Program-made: the position numbers and the translations under genes
Shown: positions 7,388-15,316 of the stretch, one piece after another
Numbering within the stretch: position 1 is the first letter of the stretch
Layout of the letters: every line of letters starts with the position of its first letter
Notes under the pieces: generated by a model
Told to the model about the DNA's origin: nothing
The model's input: only the letters and a program-made list of their open reading frames with translations
The model's database searches: none
Assembly (NCBI GenBank): GCA_963814985.1
Contig: CAWFFV010000023.1
Span: 1 to 16,961, forward strand
Length of the DNA stretch: 16,961 nucleotides
Reading direction: 5' to 3'
Origin: CAWFFV01 sp963814985
GTDB taxonomy: Bacteria > Chloroflexota > Ktedonobacteria > Ktedonobacterales > Ktedonobacteraceae

Positions 7388-7431
7388 AATGTTACCATGT
7401 TATATTGTTATCAATATAACATGGTAACATT
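7388..7431. promoter_or_regulatory. Perfect 20-4-20 palindrome, likely operator
   Basis: The arm AATGTTACCATGTTATATTG (7388-7407) is exactly repeated in inverse at 7412-7431, with spacer TTAT. Each arm also contains paired GTTA/TAAC-like subsites. It covers the -10 and most of the spacer of the promoter driving the RHH gene. Operators of RHH proteins are often such multi-subsite palindromes. Confidence 0.8.
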
Positions 7432-7441
7432 GAAAAGTCAA
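7413..7441 (-). promoter_or_regulatory. Promoter of the RHH gene
   Basis: Read on the minus strand, TTGACT (7436-7441) is separated by exactly 17 nt from TATATT (7413-7418). Transcription should begin near 7405, giving a leader of about 38 nt before ATG 7367. The palindrome at 7388-7431 sits on top of it. Confidence 0.72.
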
Positions 7442-7479
7442 GCAGACTTCGTCTGAAAGAGAAAATGATGTGCATGATC

Positions 7480-8049
7480 TCATTCGATCCGCAAGAAAGC
7501 ATCTCTACATCGATCAAGAAGCATATCTAACCTTTTGTCTCTTGACTCGCGTGCATTTCTGCCCTGCCTTTTGACTGCCGCAATCGCTTCCTCATTCGAC
7601 ATTCCTTGATAACTCACAAGCCAGGCAGCAAGGACATGGCCCGTTCGACCTATCCCACCTGAGCAGTGAACAACCGTTTTCTCTTGTTGCTGTTCTGCTT
7701 CAGCTAAAAATGGCAGAATCTGATCGATGAGTTGGATCTCTTCTGCGAGATGAAAATCATCAATGGGCACCCAAAGCATGTTATGTTCACCAAACATTTG
7801 GCGATAGGTTCCCAGCAGATCGTCATAGGCGTCCAACTGGCGGGAGGGTAATAAACAGAGCACACGTGTGATGCCTTGTGCTTGCATAAAGGCAATCCAG
7901 GCGTGGACAAATATGGAAGAAACACGAGAGAAAGGAAAACCAGGGCGACGCGCTCCAAAAACAAAAGGTTCCTGTTCAGCAGCGGCGGTGAAGCCGCGCT
8001 CTGGAAGACTCATCCATTGAGCAAGTTTCATGAAGACCATATTCCCCAT
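7480..8049 (-). CDS. Dual-specificity/tyrosine phosphatase-like protein
   Basis: The catalytic P-loop is plain: VHCSGGIGRTG, with His128, Cys129 and Arg135 in the HCxxGxxRT pattern (numbered from ATG 8049, 189 residues). A likely general acid lies upstream in VPIDDFHLAEE (Asp97 or Asp98). The helix after the loop (GHVLAAWLVSYQGMSNEEAIAAVKRQGRNARES) is typical of cysteine-based dual-specificity phosphatases. The frame extends to a GTG at 8112, but ATG 8049 follows GAAGGAAAAG and is preferred. The product should dephosphorylate phosphotyrosine or phosphoserine/threonine, or small phosphorylated molecules. It is upstream of the RHH gene on the same strand, but the strong promoter between them suggests separate control. 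Confidence 0.87.
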   Translation of the reverse strand: MGNMVFMKLAQWMSLPERGFTAAAEQEPFVFGARRPGFPFSRVSSIFVHAWIAFMQAQGITRVLCLLPSRQLDAYDDLLGTYRQMFGEHNMLWVPIDDFHLAEEIQLIDQILPFLAEAEQQQEKTVVHCSGGIGRTGHVLAAWLVSYQGMSNEEAIAAVKRQGRNARESRDKRLDMLLDRCRDAFLRIE

Positions 8050-8180
8050 ATGAAATGCTTTTCCTTCTTTCTGCCGATTCCTCTTACCATACAGAAGGCA
8101 ATTTAGTATCACACCCGTCCCCAGTCCTGCTCACAACCCTTCTCCAGACGCATCACAAAACTCCCCGACTTGTTTATGCT

Positions 8181-8195
8181 TAATATGGTAACAAA
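8181..8195. promoter_or_regulatory. Half-site resembling the RHH palindrome
   Basis: TAATATGGTAACAAA matches the palindrome arm segment TAACATGGTAACATT at 12 of 15 positions, including ATGGTAACA exactly. It lies about 50 nt before the ABC transporter ATG, in the divergent region between the phosphatase and transporter genes. It could put the transporter under the RHH regulator; a chance match is possible. Confidence 0.35.
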
Positions 8196-8245
8196 CAAAA
8201 TATCCAACATGCAAAACAAGTAAAGCAAAGGGAGTAACAATTCCT

Positions 8246-8995
8246 ATGAATATCGGCTCTTCTCACCAAATTGAGCAAACCTACAAAGCGGAACGCAAAA
8301 TTGTTATGGATGTCCGTAACATCACAAAAAGCCTGCCCCTTGGTCACGAACGTATCGAGATTCTCAAGGGCATCAGCTTCACCATCCTGAGTGGCGAATT
8401 TGTCTCCATCGTTGGTCCATCTGGCTCTGGCAAAAGCACTCTACTGGGCATTATCGCAGGTCTGGACAATCCCACCACCGGTCAGGTGCTGATCGATGGC
8501 ATAGATATCACCAGCATGTCAGAGGGAAAACTGGCTACCATCCGTAATAGCAAAATTGGCATGGTCTTTCAAGCATTTAACCTGATTCCCACTCTGACCG
8601 CCCAGGAAAATGTCGAAGTCCCGCTGTATGTCGGCAAACACAAAGGCTTGCCCTCGGCACGAGCAAAAGAATTGCTGGCTCTGGTTGGTCTCTCACACCG
8701 CCTCGATCATCGTCCCAATCAGCTTTCCGGTGGCGAGCAACAACGTGTGGCAATCGCTCGTTCCCTGGCGACTGATCCCGCCTTTGTAATTGCCGATGAG
8801 CCAACAGGCAATCTTGACGCGAAAAATGGCGAGAATATCCTCAATCTGATCGCCCAACTGCGTGAGCAGACCGGCAAGACCTTTATCATTGCCACTCACG
8901 ATCCGATGGTAGCATCGCACGCGGATCATGCCATTCAAATCGTTGATGGCACAATTGATGAGATTGACCATTCTCTCAGCACCATCACACAATAG
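8246..8995 (+). CDS. MacB/LolD-type ABC transporter ATP-binding protein
   Basis: The 249-residue ATPase has all motifs: Walker A GPSGSGKST (57-65), Q-loop Gln109 in MVFQAFNLIPTLTAQENV, signature LSGGEQQRVAIARSL (160-174), Walker B FVIADEPTGNLD (180-191) with catalytic Glu185, and His218 in ATHDP. DEPTGNLD and the FQAFNLIPTLTA stretch are typical of the MacB/LolD/FtsE group, which drives mechanotransmission by FtsX-type permeases rather than classical import. The N-terminus is about 20 residues longer than usual, and a later ATG at residue 21 is possible. GGGAG precedes the ATG by about 11 nt. It lies 26 nt upstream of its permease, so the two form one operon. Confidence 0.95.
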   Translation: MNIGSSHQIEQTYKAERKIVMDVRNITKSLPLGHERIEILKGISFTILSGEFVSIVGPSGSGKSTLLGIIAGLDNPTTGQVLIDGIDITSMSEGKLATIRNSKIGMVFQAFNLIPTLTAQENVEVPLYVGKHKGLPSARAKELLALVGLSHRLDHRPNQLSGGEQQRVAIARSLATDPAFVIADEPTGNLDAKNGENILNLIAQLREQTGKTFIIATHDPMVASHADHAIQIVDGTIDEIDHSLSTITQ

Positions 8996-9021
8996 CTCTC
9001 GCGGTAAGGATAACAACCATT

Positions 9022-11784
9022 ATGAAAGCATCTATGTACCTCAATTATCCCTCGCGCTCACTGTTACGAGGTGGGCAGCGGACTTTGCTGGCGATCTTCT
9101 GTGTTGCGGTCGGTGTCATGGCTATTGTTGCTCTACAACTGGCTGGCTTTATGCTGCAAAACTCGCTCACCTCAAACACACGTGACACCAACGGCGGCGA
9201 TATTGCGGTGACCACCCAGAGTGCGCCACTCAAAGCAAGTGACCTCGCCTTCTTTGCGCAACGCAAAAGTAGCGGCACCATCACAAACTATACGGCAGTC
9301 ATCAGTGCCAATGGCTCGTTAAATGCAGCAGCGTCAGTCAGTGTGAATAGCCCTGGCCCGACGTCGGCGTCGCCTCAGTCCTTCAGCATCAATGCAGTTG
9401 ACCCAAACAACTATCCCATTGTCTCACTACCCACCTTTGTGACTCCGAGCAATGGAAGCGTCTCGACCATGCTTACCAGAAATCAGGTGATTGTCACCCA
9501 GAATTTCCTTGACACCTATCACAAAAAGATAGGCAACACCATCACCGTCTATATCAAAATACAAACTGGTTCAGGTCAGACCTTACATGTTAAGATTGCC
9601 GGAGCCGTCGCTAACACAGGTATATTTGCCCAATCTGGTCGTCTCATGCTCATCTCGACTCATGATTACCTGGCAATGGCTCCGAATATTCCTGCCTCTT
9701 ACGACACCATCTATGTCACAACAGTAGATCAGACACATACCGACTCTGCTGTTAAAGCCATTAACAAGCAGTTTCCGCTGGTCTCGACACAGACGGTGGC
9801 TGATGCGTTGAAAAGCCAGCAGTCCTCAATTGATAATATCAGTAAATTCTTAGAGATTGCGGGTCTCCTGGCCCTGCTTATTGGTGGTATTGGCATCGTC
9901 AATACCATGCAAGTTCTGCTGTCACGCCGCAAGACAGAGATTGCTATGCTCAAGACAGCCGGGTATCGCCGTATGGATCTTTACGCACTCTTTGGCCTGG
10001 AGGCAGGCTTGCTCGGTCTGATCGGTGGTATTGTCGGAGCGGTAGCAGCGATAGGTGTCAGCGCCATCGTACGCACATTGATGCAAAATCTTGGCATTAC
10101 TATACCGTTCGCAATCAATCCCTGGACGGTCTGCGGTGGCGTCGCCATCGGTGTCGCCACCGCACTAATCTTTGGACTCCTGCCCATCGTCCAGGCAGCT
10201 AATATTCGTCCGTTGAATGTGATCCGTGACCTGTCTGAAAACCGGGGGGCAAGCAGTATCGCCCTGACCATTGCTTTACTGATCCTGCTCTCCATCCTCT
10301 TCTGCATGCTTGCGATTGTGATCCTTAACAATGATGTGGTGCTGGGTGTTGCAACAGTCTATGGCACATTCGCTTTCCTGCTGGTACTAAGCGCATTCTT
10401 CAGCCTGGTCGTCTTGCTGGTCAGCAAACTGCCGGTGCCAGAACAGTTGAATTTCAAGCATCTTGCCTTGATCCTGGTGGGTGTGGCTGCATCAGCACTA
10501 CTGTATCAGGCACTACCGATGTTTGGTCTCCTGCTCCTCGCTGTTTCGCTTCTGGGAATCGTTATCATACTGGTGCCGCGATCCTGGAAGGTCAGTACGA
10601 AGTTAGCCCTGCGCAATATTGGTCGCCAACGCACACGCACAACAACAACGATGCTGGCTCTGTTCATCGGTGTCTTCACCATCGGACTGGTTCTGGCGCT
10701 GGGGCAAAACCTGCAAGTGGAGATCAGCCATGCACTTTCGCAGAACCTGACCTACAACATCATTACCATGACATCGGGGAAAGATACGACCACCCTGCAT
10801 ACAAAACTGGGAACAGTACCAGGCCTCTCAAAGATGAGTACAGATACATTTACACAAATCATACCAACGTCCATCAATGGACAACCAATGCGGCAGATCT
10901 TGCCCACCGGCGATAACCGTCAGGAAATAGTCTCGTTCCTGAGCAGTATGGAGGGTTATGACCTCTCACAGACGACGCCCCCTTTGACGATTACGCATGG
11001 TCGCAACCTGGCTGCCAGCGATGCGGGCACGACGAATGTAGTGATTAGCGACGAGTTGACCAGTGTAGGTCCACTCCAGATGCACCTGAAACCAGGCGAC
11101 ACCATCACCATTGCCAGCACAGATGGCAAGACAATCAAGATGGTGACGGTGGTCGGCACCTATACTTTTAAATCAGTTGGAAGTCATATTGGTCTTCACA
11201 TAGGGAGTGTGCTGGCTTCGGCAGAGACCGTACATGCGCTTAGTCCCGCAGCAACTGGCGTCACCACTGTCACTTATATGAAAATCGACTCTGCACAGGT
11301 CAACAATGTACTGAACAGGCTTGGACAGCTCGTTCCGAACGCGGCGGTACAAAATCTGACCGATCTGGGTGCATTCGTTGGGCAACTCCTCAATAGCATC
11401 ATCGAGATGCTCGTGGCAATTGCCTCGCTCTCACTGATTGCCGGAGTGATCATCATCGCAAATGCCGTCGCTCTGGCGATGCTTGAGCGCAGACGAGAAC
11501 TGGGTATCCTGAAATCAGTCGGCTATACCAGTGGCACAATCTTGAGTGAGGTGGTGATCGAGAATGGTATCGTTGGCGGTGTTGGTGCACTTATGGCTAT
11601 GCTACTGGCAACAGGAGCAATCACCCTGCTCGGAAGCCTGCTTTTCAAACTCACCTTTAGCGTATCACCATTAATCGTTGTCGGCCTGGTTGGAGGTTCA
11701 GCATTGTTGGCAATGCTCACCGCCACGTTAGTAGCCTGGGGTTCGGTACGTGTCCGCCCACTGGCGGTGCTCCGCTACGAATAA
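9022..11784 (+). CDS. MacB/FtsX-type ABC transporter permease with two FtsX domains
   Basis: The protein has 920 residues and duplicated architecture. TM1 (about 22-45) is followed by a large extracytoplasmic MacB-type domain (about 46-275). The first FtsX three-helix domain (about 276-405) contains GIGIVNTMQVLLSRRKTEIA and ends NIRPLNVIRDL. Four extra helices occupy about 412-517. A second half begins LALRNIGRQRTRTTTTML (TM near 540-560), has a second outside domain (about 565-790), and closes with a second FtsX domain (793-915) with LERRRELGILKSVGY and VRPLAVLRYE. This ten-plus-helix layout is found in permeases of Gram-positive-like and Chloroflexota exporters of lipids, peptides or antibiotics; the substrate is unknown. 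AAGGA precedes the ATG. The frame is intact over 2.7 kb. Confidence 0.94.
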   Translation: MKASMYLNYPSRSLLRGGQRTLLAIFCVAVGVMAIVALQLAGFMLQNSLTSNTRDTNGGDIAVTTQSAPLKASDLAFFAQRKSSGTITNYTAVISANGSLNAAASVSVNSPGPTSASPQSFSINAVDPNNYPIVSLPTFVTPSNGSVSTMLTRNQVIVTQNFLDTYHKKIGNTITVYIKIQTGSGQTLHVKIAGAVANTGIFAQSGRLMLISTHDYLAMAPNIPASYDTIYVTTVDQTHTDSAVKAINKQFPLVSTQTVADALKSQQSSIDNISKFLEIAGLLALLIGGIGIVNTMQVLLSRRKTEIAMLKTAGYRRMDLYALFGLEAGLLGLIGGIVGAVAAIGVSAIVRTLMQNLGITIPFAINPWTVCGGVAIGVATALIFGLLPIVQAANIRPLNVIRDLSENRGASSIALTIALLILLSILFCMLAIVILNNDVVLGVATVYGTFAFLLVLSAFFSLVVLLVSKLPVPEQLNFKHLALILVGVAASALLYQALPMFGLLLLAVSLLGIVIILVPRSWKVSTKLALRNIGRQRTRTTTTMLALFIGVFTIGLVLALGQNLQVEISHALSQNLTYNIITMTSGKDTTTLHTKLGTVPGLSKMSTDTFTQIIPTSINGQPMRQILPTGDNRQEIVSFLSSMEGYDLSQTTPPLTITHGRNLAASDAGTTNVVISDELTSVGPLQMHLKPGDTITIASTDGKTIKMVTVVGTYTFKSVGSHIGLHIGSVLASAETVHALSPAATGVTTVTYMKIDSAQVNNVLNRLGQLVPNAAVQNLTDLGAFVGQLLNSIIEMLVAIASLSLIAGVIIIANAVALAMLERRRELGILKSVGYTSGTILSEVVIENGIVGGVGALMAMLLATGAITLLGSLLFKLTFSVSPLIVVGLVGGSALLAMLTATLVAWGSVRVRPLAVLRYE

Positions 11785-11801
11785 TCCGGAGGTAGTCCTC
11801 T

Positions 11802-11853
11802 GTCAAACTTCATCGAGTTCCAGAATTGGGAAGGAGACCCCGAAAGGGGTAGT
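11802..11853. repeat. Partial direct copy of the CCCCGAAAGGGG repeat
   Basis: TGTCAAACTTCAT, then GGGAAGGAGACCCCGAAAGGGG, repeats the start of the inverted-repeat arm beginning at 11858, with divergence in between. It begins 18 nt after the permease stop codon. It is a decayed or nested insertion of the same element. Confidence 0.6.
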
Positions 11854-11857
11854 GCTT

Positions 11858-12094
11858 TGTCAAACTACAATGGGAACATGGCCCCGAAAGGGGTAGGGAC
11901 CTGCTTCAGCGCGTCTAGCGATTCATCGCGCATATACCGTCCCTGATCTCTAAAATGGTCGAGGCTCAAGAAAACGCTTCCATCAGGTGGAGAGTCCTCC
12001 GCTTTTTTTCAAAGAGATATGCGCGATGAATCGCTAGACGCCGTGAACGGGGTCCCTACCCCTTTCGGGGCCATGTTCCCATTGTAGTTTGACA
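11858..12094. mobile_element. MITE-like element with 78-bp inverted arms
   Basis: Arms 11858-11935 and 12017-12094 are equal in length and inverse to each other, with a short cluster of mismatches in the middle (CCTGCTTCAGCGC against CCCCGTTCACGGC). The ends read TGTCAAACTAC and GTAGTTTGACA. The 81-nt centre has no coding capacity but holds an intrinsic terminator. Solitary arm-like copies occur at 131-193 and 11802-11853. No target-site duplication is evident at the edges. Non-autonomous transposon or palindromic repeat are both possible. Confidence 0.65.
11987..12009 (+). terminator. Intrinsic terminator inside the inverted repeat
   Basis: GTGGAG and CTCCGC form a 6-bp stem (one G-T pair) around the loop AGTC, followed at once by seven Ts (12003-12009). 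It is on the correct strand to end the transporter operon before the kinase gene, about 200 nt past the permease stop. Confidence 0.65.
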
Positions 12095-12208
12095 GATATC
12101 TTTCCAGGTTCCAGGTTTCAGCTTTCCAGGTAATGTGGGACTCATCCATCTAGAGATATGCTATACTGAAACAACCTTATTCCCAGAAGCTGAGAAAGGC
12201 CACGCAAT
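12095..12208 (+). promoter_or_regulatory. Upstream region of the kinase gene
   Basis: TTCCAGG occurs three times (starting at 12102, 12109 and 12124). A TATACT at 12162-12167 is a fair -10, but the -35 (GACTCA, 17 nt upstream) is weak, so activation by a regulator bound at the repeats is conceivable. GAGAAAGG precedes the ATG at 12209. Confidence 0.35.
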
Positions 12209-13708
12209 ATGAGGCACTTTACACGACCTTTTCGTCACTTACAGGGTAGACTTACTGTCTCTTACACTCTGACCTCGGTCGTGATCTTTCTGCTTGTCGA
12301 AGTGGTTGTCATCGGCATTGCATTCTGGATCTTCGGCCTGAATGTCTCATACATTTTCTCGACTATATCCAACCAGGAGGCTCCCCTGGCCGCCCCTTAC
12401 TTTGTGCACGGCTCAGCAGACCGCGAAGCACTGACCAGCTGGCTACAAATCATGCATGATACTCCGCCGAACAAACAGGGAATCTTCAATTTTTCTCAGC
12501 TTATCTACATTACGGTGGTAGATACGCAAGGCCGTACCATCGCTTCAGTCGGTATACATCCCGTCCTTCCCAATACTCCGCTTCAGGCACAATTATCTCC
12601 ACAAAATCGCGCAGACCTCCTTACCATATTGCATAGAGTAAAGGGTACAACCAGCGCCATCGATCAAGACACAAATGGTATGCTGGTCGCAATGACAACC
12701 ATTGTAGGGCAGAGGGGAAACGTAGAGGGCGCATTTGTTATGAAAGTTGTTGCACCGGATAACCTTCACCTGATAGTGGCATACCTGCAATTTGTTGCCT
12801 TCAGTGTGACCATTGCCACGATCTATGCCACTGTTTCTGGTCTCATTTCCGGCTACCTCACCGCACGCGGTCTTGCCCGTCGCTTGAAAAACCTGTCGAC
12901 TGTAGCGGACAGATGGGGAGGCGGTGATTTCTCCGTGCTAGCACATGATACCTCAGACGACGAGCTGGGACAGATGTCTCGCCAGCTCAACCGTATGGCC
13001 ACACAGTTATGGAATCTGCTCTCCACACGCCAGAAGCTCGCCACGCTAGAAGAGCGCAATCGCTTAGCCCGCGACCTGCACGACAGCGTAAAACAGCAGG
13101 TCTTCGCTGTTGCTATGCAAATCGGGGCCACACAGACTCTGCTCAAACGCGATCCGGCTGCCGCAGAGGTTCGCTTGAAGGAGGCACAAAAGCTGGTCAG
13201 CCAGGTTCAGCAAGAGCTGACCTCACTCATTAGTGAGTTACGTCCCGCCGCGCTCAATGGTAAGGGCATTGTCGCTGCCCTGCGTGAGTTGACAACTCAG
13301 TGGACACAGCAGACCAATATCGTCGCCACTCTGCGTGCGAAGAGCCATGAGACGCTACCGCTTGCCGTAGAAGAGGCGCTCTTCCGCGTCGCGCAGGAAG
13401 CTCTGTCCAACATTGCTCGTCACAGCAAGGCAACTCTGGTACAGATGGACCTGACAACTACTGATGATACCGTCATACTTTCAATCACCGATAACGGTCA
13501 GGGCTTTGATACCGCTCATCGCAACGGCTCTGGTCTTGGCCTCCTCTCCATGCAGGAACGTATGAAGACCCTCGGAGGAGACGCGCAATTTGAGAGCACA
13601 CCAGACAAAGGTACACGTATCATTGCACAATGCAAACGTCTGGGTGTCAGTATCAGCGATATTACGCCTCCTCCCAATAATTCTCATGATGATATGGAGC
13701 ATATATGA
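12209..13708 (+). CDS. NarL-type sensor histidine kinase (HisKA_3)
   Basis: The 499-residue membrane sensor has TM1 (about 21-44), an extracytoplasmic domain (about 45-185), TM2 (about 187-213) and a HAMP linker (about 214-270). The HisKA_3 dimerisation box is RLARDLHDSVKQQ with phosphoacceptor His291. The HATPase domain has its N-box at EALSNIARH (Asn401), G1 at DNGQGF (428-433) and G2 at GSGLGL (440-445). The sensing domain has no recognisable motif, so the signal is unknown. The stop codon overlaps the response regulator start by 4 nt (ATGA at 13705-13708), so the pair is translationally coupled. It follows the exporter operon but has its own upstream region. Confidence 0.95.
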   Translation: MRHFTRPFRHLQGRLTVSYTLTSVVIFLLVEVVVIGIAFWIFGLNVSYIFSTISNQEAPLAAPYFVHGSADREALTSWLQIMHDTPPNKQGIFNFSQLIYITVVDTQGRTIASVGIHPVLPNTPLQAQLSPQNRADLLTILHRVKGTTSAIDQDTNGMLVAMTTIVGQRGNVEGAFVMKVVAPDNLHLIVAYLQFVAFSVTIATIYATVSGLISGYLTARGLARRLKNLSTVADRWGGGDFSVLAHDTSDDELGQMSRQLNRMATQLWNLLSTRQKLATLEERNRLARDLHDSVKQQVFAVAMQIGATQTLLKRDPAAAEVRLKEAQKLVSQVQQELTSLISELRPAALNGKGIVAALRELTTQWTQQTNIVATLRAKSHETLPLAVEEALFRVAQEALSNIARHSKATLVQMDLTTTDDTVILSITDNGQGFDTAHRNGSGLGLLSMQERMKTLGGDAQFESTPDKGTRIIAQCKRLGVSISDITPPPNNSHDDMEHI

Positions 13709-14367
13709 CAGATACCATCTCTTTACTCATCACTGATGATCACGCTCTTGTCCGTCAGGGCATCCGCGCCTTTCTGGAAGCGCAACCGGACTTTATTGTC
13801 TTAGGCGAAGCCAACTCTGGTGAAGATGCAGTACTAATGGCTGCGGAACTTGTTCCCGATGTGGTGCTCATGGATCTTGTCATGCCCGGCATAGGCGGAG
13901 TCGAAGCCACACGTCAGGTCAAACAGGTCAGTCCGCACTCGCAGATCATCGTTCTCACCTCCTATCATGAAGATGAATATATCTTTCCTGCCCTGCGTGC
14001 CGGCGCTCTCTCCTACGTTTTAAAGAATATCAATCCTGACGAATTAGCTGACACTGTACGTAAGGCGGCACGCGGCAAATCTGTTCTGCATCCCCGCGTA
14101 GCTGCTCGTGTTGTCCAGGAACTGCGTGGCACTCGTAAAGATACACCCAATCCCTTCACAGACCTGAGTGACCGCGAATTAGAGGTCCTGCGTCTCATCG
14201 CTGATGGCCGCTCCAACGCTGAAATCGCCAGCAAACTGGTCATCAGCGAAAAAACAGTCAAAGGTCATGTCAGCAATATCCTGAGCAAACTCCATATGCT
14301 CGACCGCACCCAGGCCGCCGCCTTCGCATGGCACCAGGGGTTAATGACACGGCATGATCCCTCTTAA
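13705..14367 (+). CDS. NarL/LuxR-family response regulator
   Basis: The 220-residue protein has a receiver domain with acidic pocket DD (11-12), phosphoacceptor Asp57 in VVLMDLVMPG, Thr85 and Lys107. A linker follows, then a LuxR-type helix-turn-helix from about 155 (LSDRELEVLRLIADGRSNAEIASKLVISEKTVKGHVSNILSKL; key residues Glu158, Leu162 and Val185-Val189). It is the cognate partner of the kinase that overlaps it by four bases. Target genes are not visible, although the adjacent exporter is the obvious candidate. The frame is complete. Confidence 0.96.
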   Translation: MTDTISLLITDDHALVRQGIRAFLEAQPDFIVLGEANSGEDAVLMAAELVPDVVLMDLVMPGIGGVEATRQVKQVSPHSQIIVLTSYHEDEYIFPALRAGALSYVLKNINPDELADTVRKAARGKSVLHPRVAARVVQELRGTRKDTPNPFTDLSDRELEVLRLIADGRSNAEIASKLVISEKTVKGHVSNILSKLHMLDRTQAAAFAWHQGLMTRHDPS

Positions 14368-14683
14368 CAAACTTTGCCAACCTCGAAGGATGACTCCTCC
14401 AGAAGCTACTCTGCGCGCGCCTGACGAGCCTTCTCATCAGGGTGCCTTCTTCCCTGGAGTGATGCTATCTTGCTACCTGGCCACAAGGCAACTGGTGCTT
14501 CTGGCACAATGTAGTGAGGAATATCTGGCGAGATATGGTTTTACCATGGGGTTCCTGACCTTTATGACATACAATATGCCCATAACAGATCCTCTAAGAG
14601 TCTATTATGGATAGCAACAGATCCTCTAAAATGCTATTATGGATAGCAACAGAGCACAAATTTAGGAAATAAAAGGTAAACAG
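14368..14683. other. Gap after the response regulator: hairpin and doubtful ORF
   Basis: An open frame at 14354-14614 (86 codons) starts inside the response regulator gene. It lacks a ribosome site and recognisable domain and ends inside a tandem repeat, so I do not call it a gene. A hairpin at 14420-14441 (CCTGA-C-GAG, loop CCTT, CTC-A-TCAGG; 8 bp with one mismatch) may mark the operon's 3' end, though without a T-run. The tandem repeat and nitroreductase leader follow. Confidence 0.4.
14584..14647. repeat. Two tandem 32-bp repeats
   Basis: AACAGATCCTCTAA and CTATTATGGATAGC are present in both units (14584-14615 and 14616-14647), which differ at only a few central bases (GAGT against AATG). 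A truncated third unit (AACAGA) follows. Each unit has a CTAT...ATAG dyad. They lie 37 nt before the nitroreductase start, so they may be tandem regulator sites or a replication-slippage product. Confidence 0.85.
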
Positions 14684-15263
14684 ATGAGTATATTCGAGAC
14701 CATAAAACAACGACGCAGTATTGGGAAGATGACCAATCAGCGCCCGACACGCGCACAGATTCGAGCAGATTTTAGAGGCAGCAACCCATGCTCCCAATCA
14801 TCATCGCGTAGAACCATGGAGCTTCTTTGTGCTGGCCGGTAAAGCACGCGACGAGCTGGGTACAATTATGCAAAAATCGCTGGCGGCTCGTCTAACAGAG
14901 ACAACAAGCGATAAGGCACGGGCTGCATTGCAAAAAGAACGTCAGAAACCGTTGCGTTCACCTATTTTGATTGCAGTAGCAGCACTATGCCCTGAGCAAC
15001 CAAATATAGTGGATATTGAGAATGTCGAGGCAGTAGCAGCAGCAGTTCAGAATATGCTACTGACCGCTGAAGAGATGGGTCTGGCCTGTATGTGGCGAAC
15101 AGGTGATACTGCGTATGACCCACAAGTAAAAAAATGGCTGGGCCTGTCAGTAGAAGACCATATTGTAGCCTTTGTGTATCTTGGCTACCCTGCTCTCCCT
15201 CAGACAGAACGACATCCCACACCCATCGAAGCAAAGACCGCATGGCTTGGATGGCAGGATTAA
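14684..15263 (+). pseudogene. Nitroreductase-family protein, one-base insertion
   Basis: ATG 14684 follows AAAAGGTAAACAG and opens MSIFETIKQRRSIGKMTNQ, the standard nitroreductase start with FMN-contacting RRS. After QI the frame breaks. Removing C14762 restores EQILEAATHAPNHHRVEPW and a continuous product to TAA 15261-15263, ending in the family pattern AEEMGLACMWRTGD, then VAFVYLGYPA. The repaired protein has 192 residues, normal for the YdjA-like branch of flavin nitroreductases. If the insertion is real, only an out-of-frame or truncated product is made. The intact part alone (from 14829) lacks the N-terminal FMN-binding residues. Confidence 0.85.
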
Positions 15264-15275
15264 TCACATAATACA

Positions 15276-15310
15276 ACTGGATGGGCCGCATACAAGGTGG
15301 CTCATCCAGT
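15276..15310. terminator. Bidirectional hairpin between convergent genes
   Basis: ACTGGATGGGCC (15276-15287) pairs with GGCTCATCCAGT (15299-15310), 12 bp with one G-T pair and an 11-nt loop. It lies between the stops of the nitroreductase (+) and apt (-) genes, as expected for a shared terminator. The flanks are only moderately T-rich (minus side TTGTATTATG). Confidence 0.6.
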
Positions 15311-15316
15311 GTGCCA

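Noticed and set aside
11858..12094. Inverted repeat as an integron, CRISPR or attachment site
   Set aside because: There are no repeat-spacer units, integrase or cassette structure; arms and ends fit a non-autonomous repeat better.
14354..14614. 86-codon plus-strand frame overlapping the response regulator end
   Set aside because: No ribosome site or domain; it ends inside the tandem 32-bp repeat.
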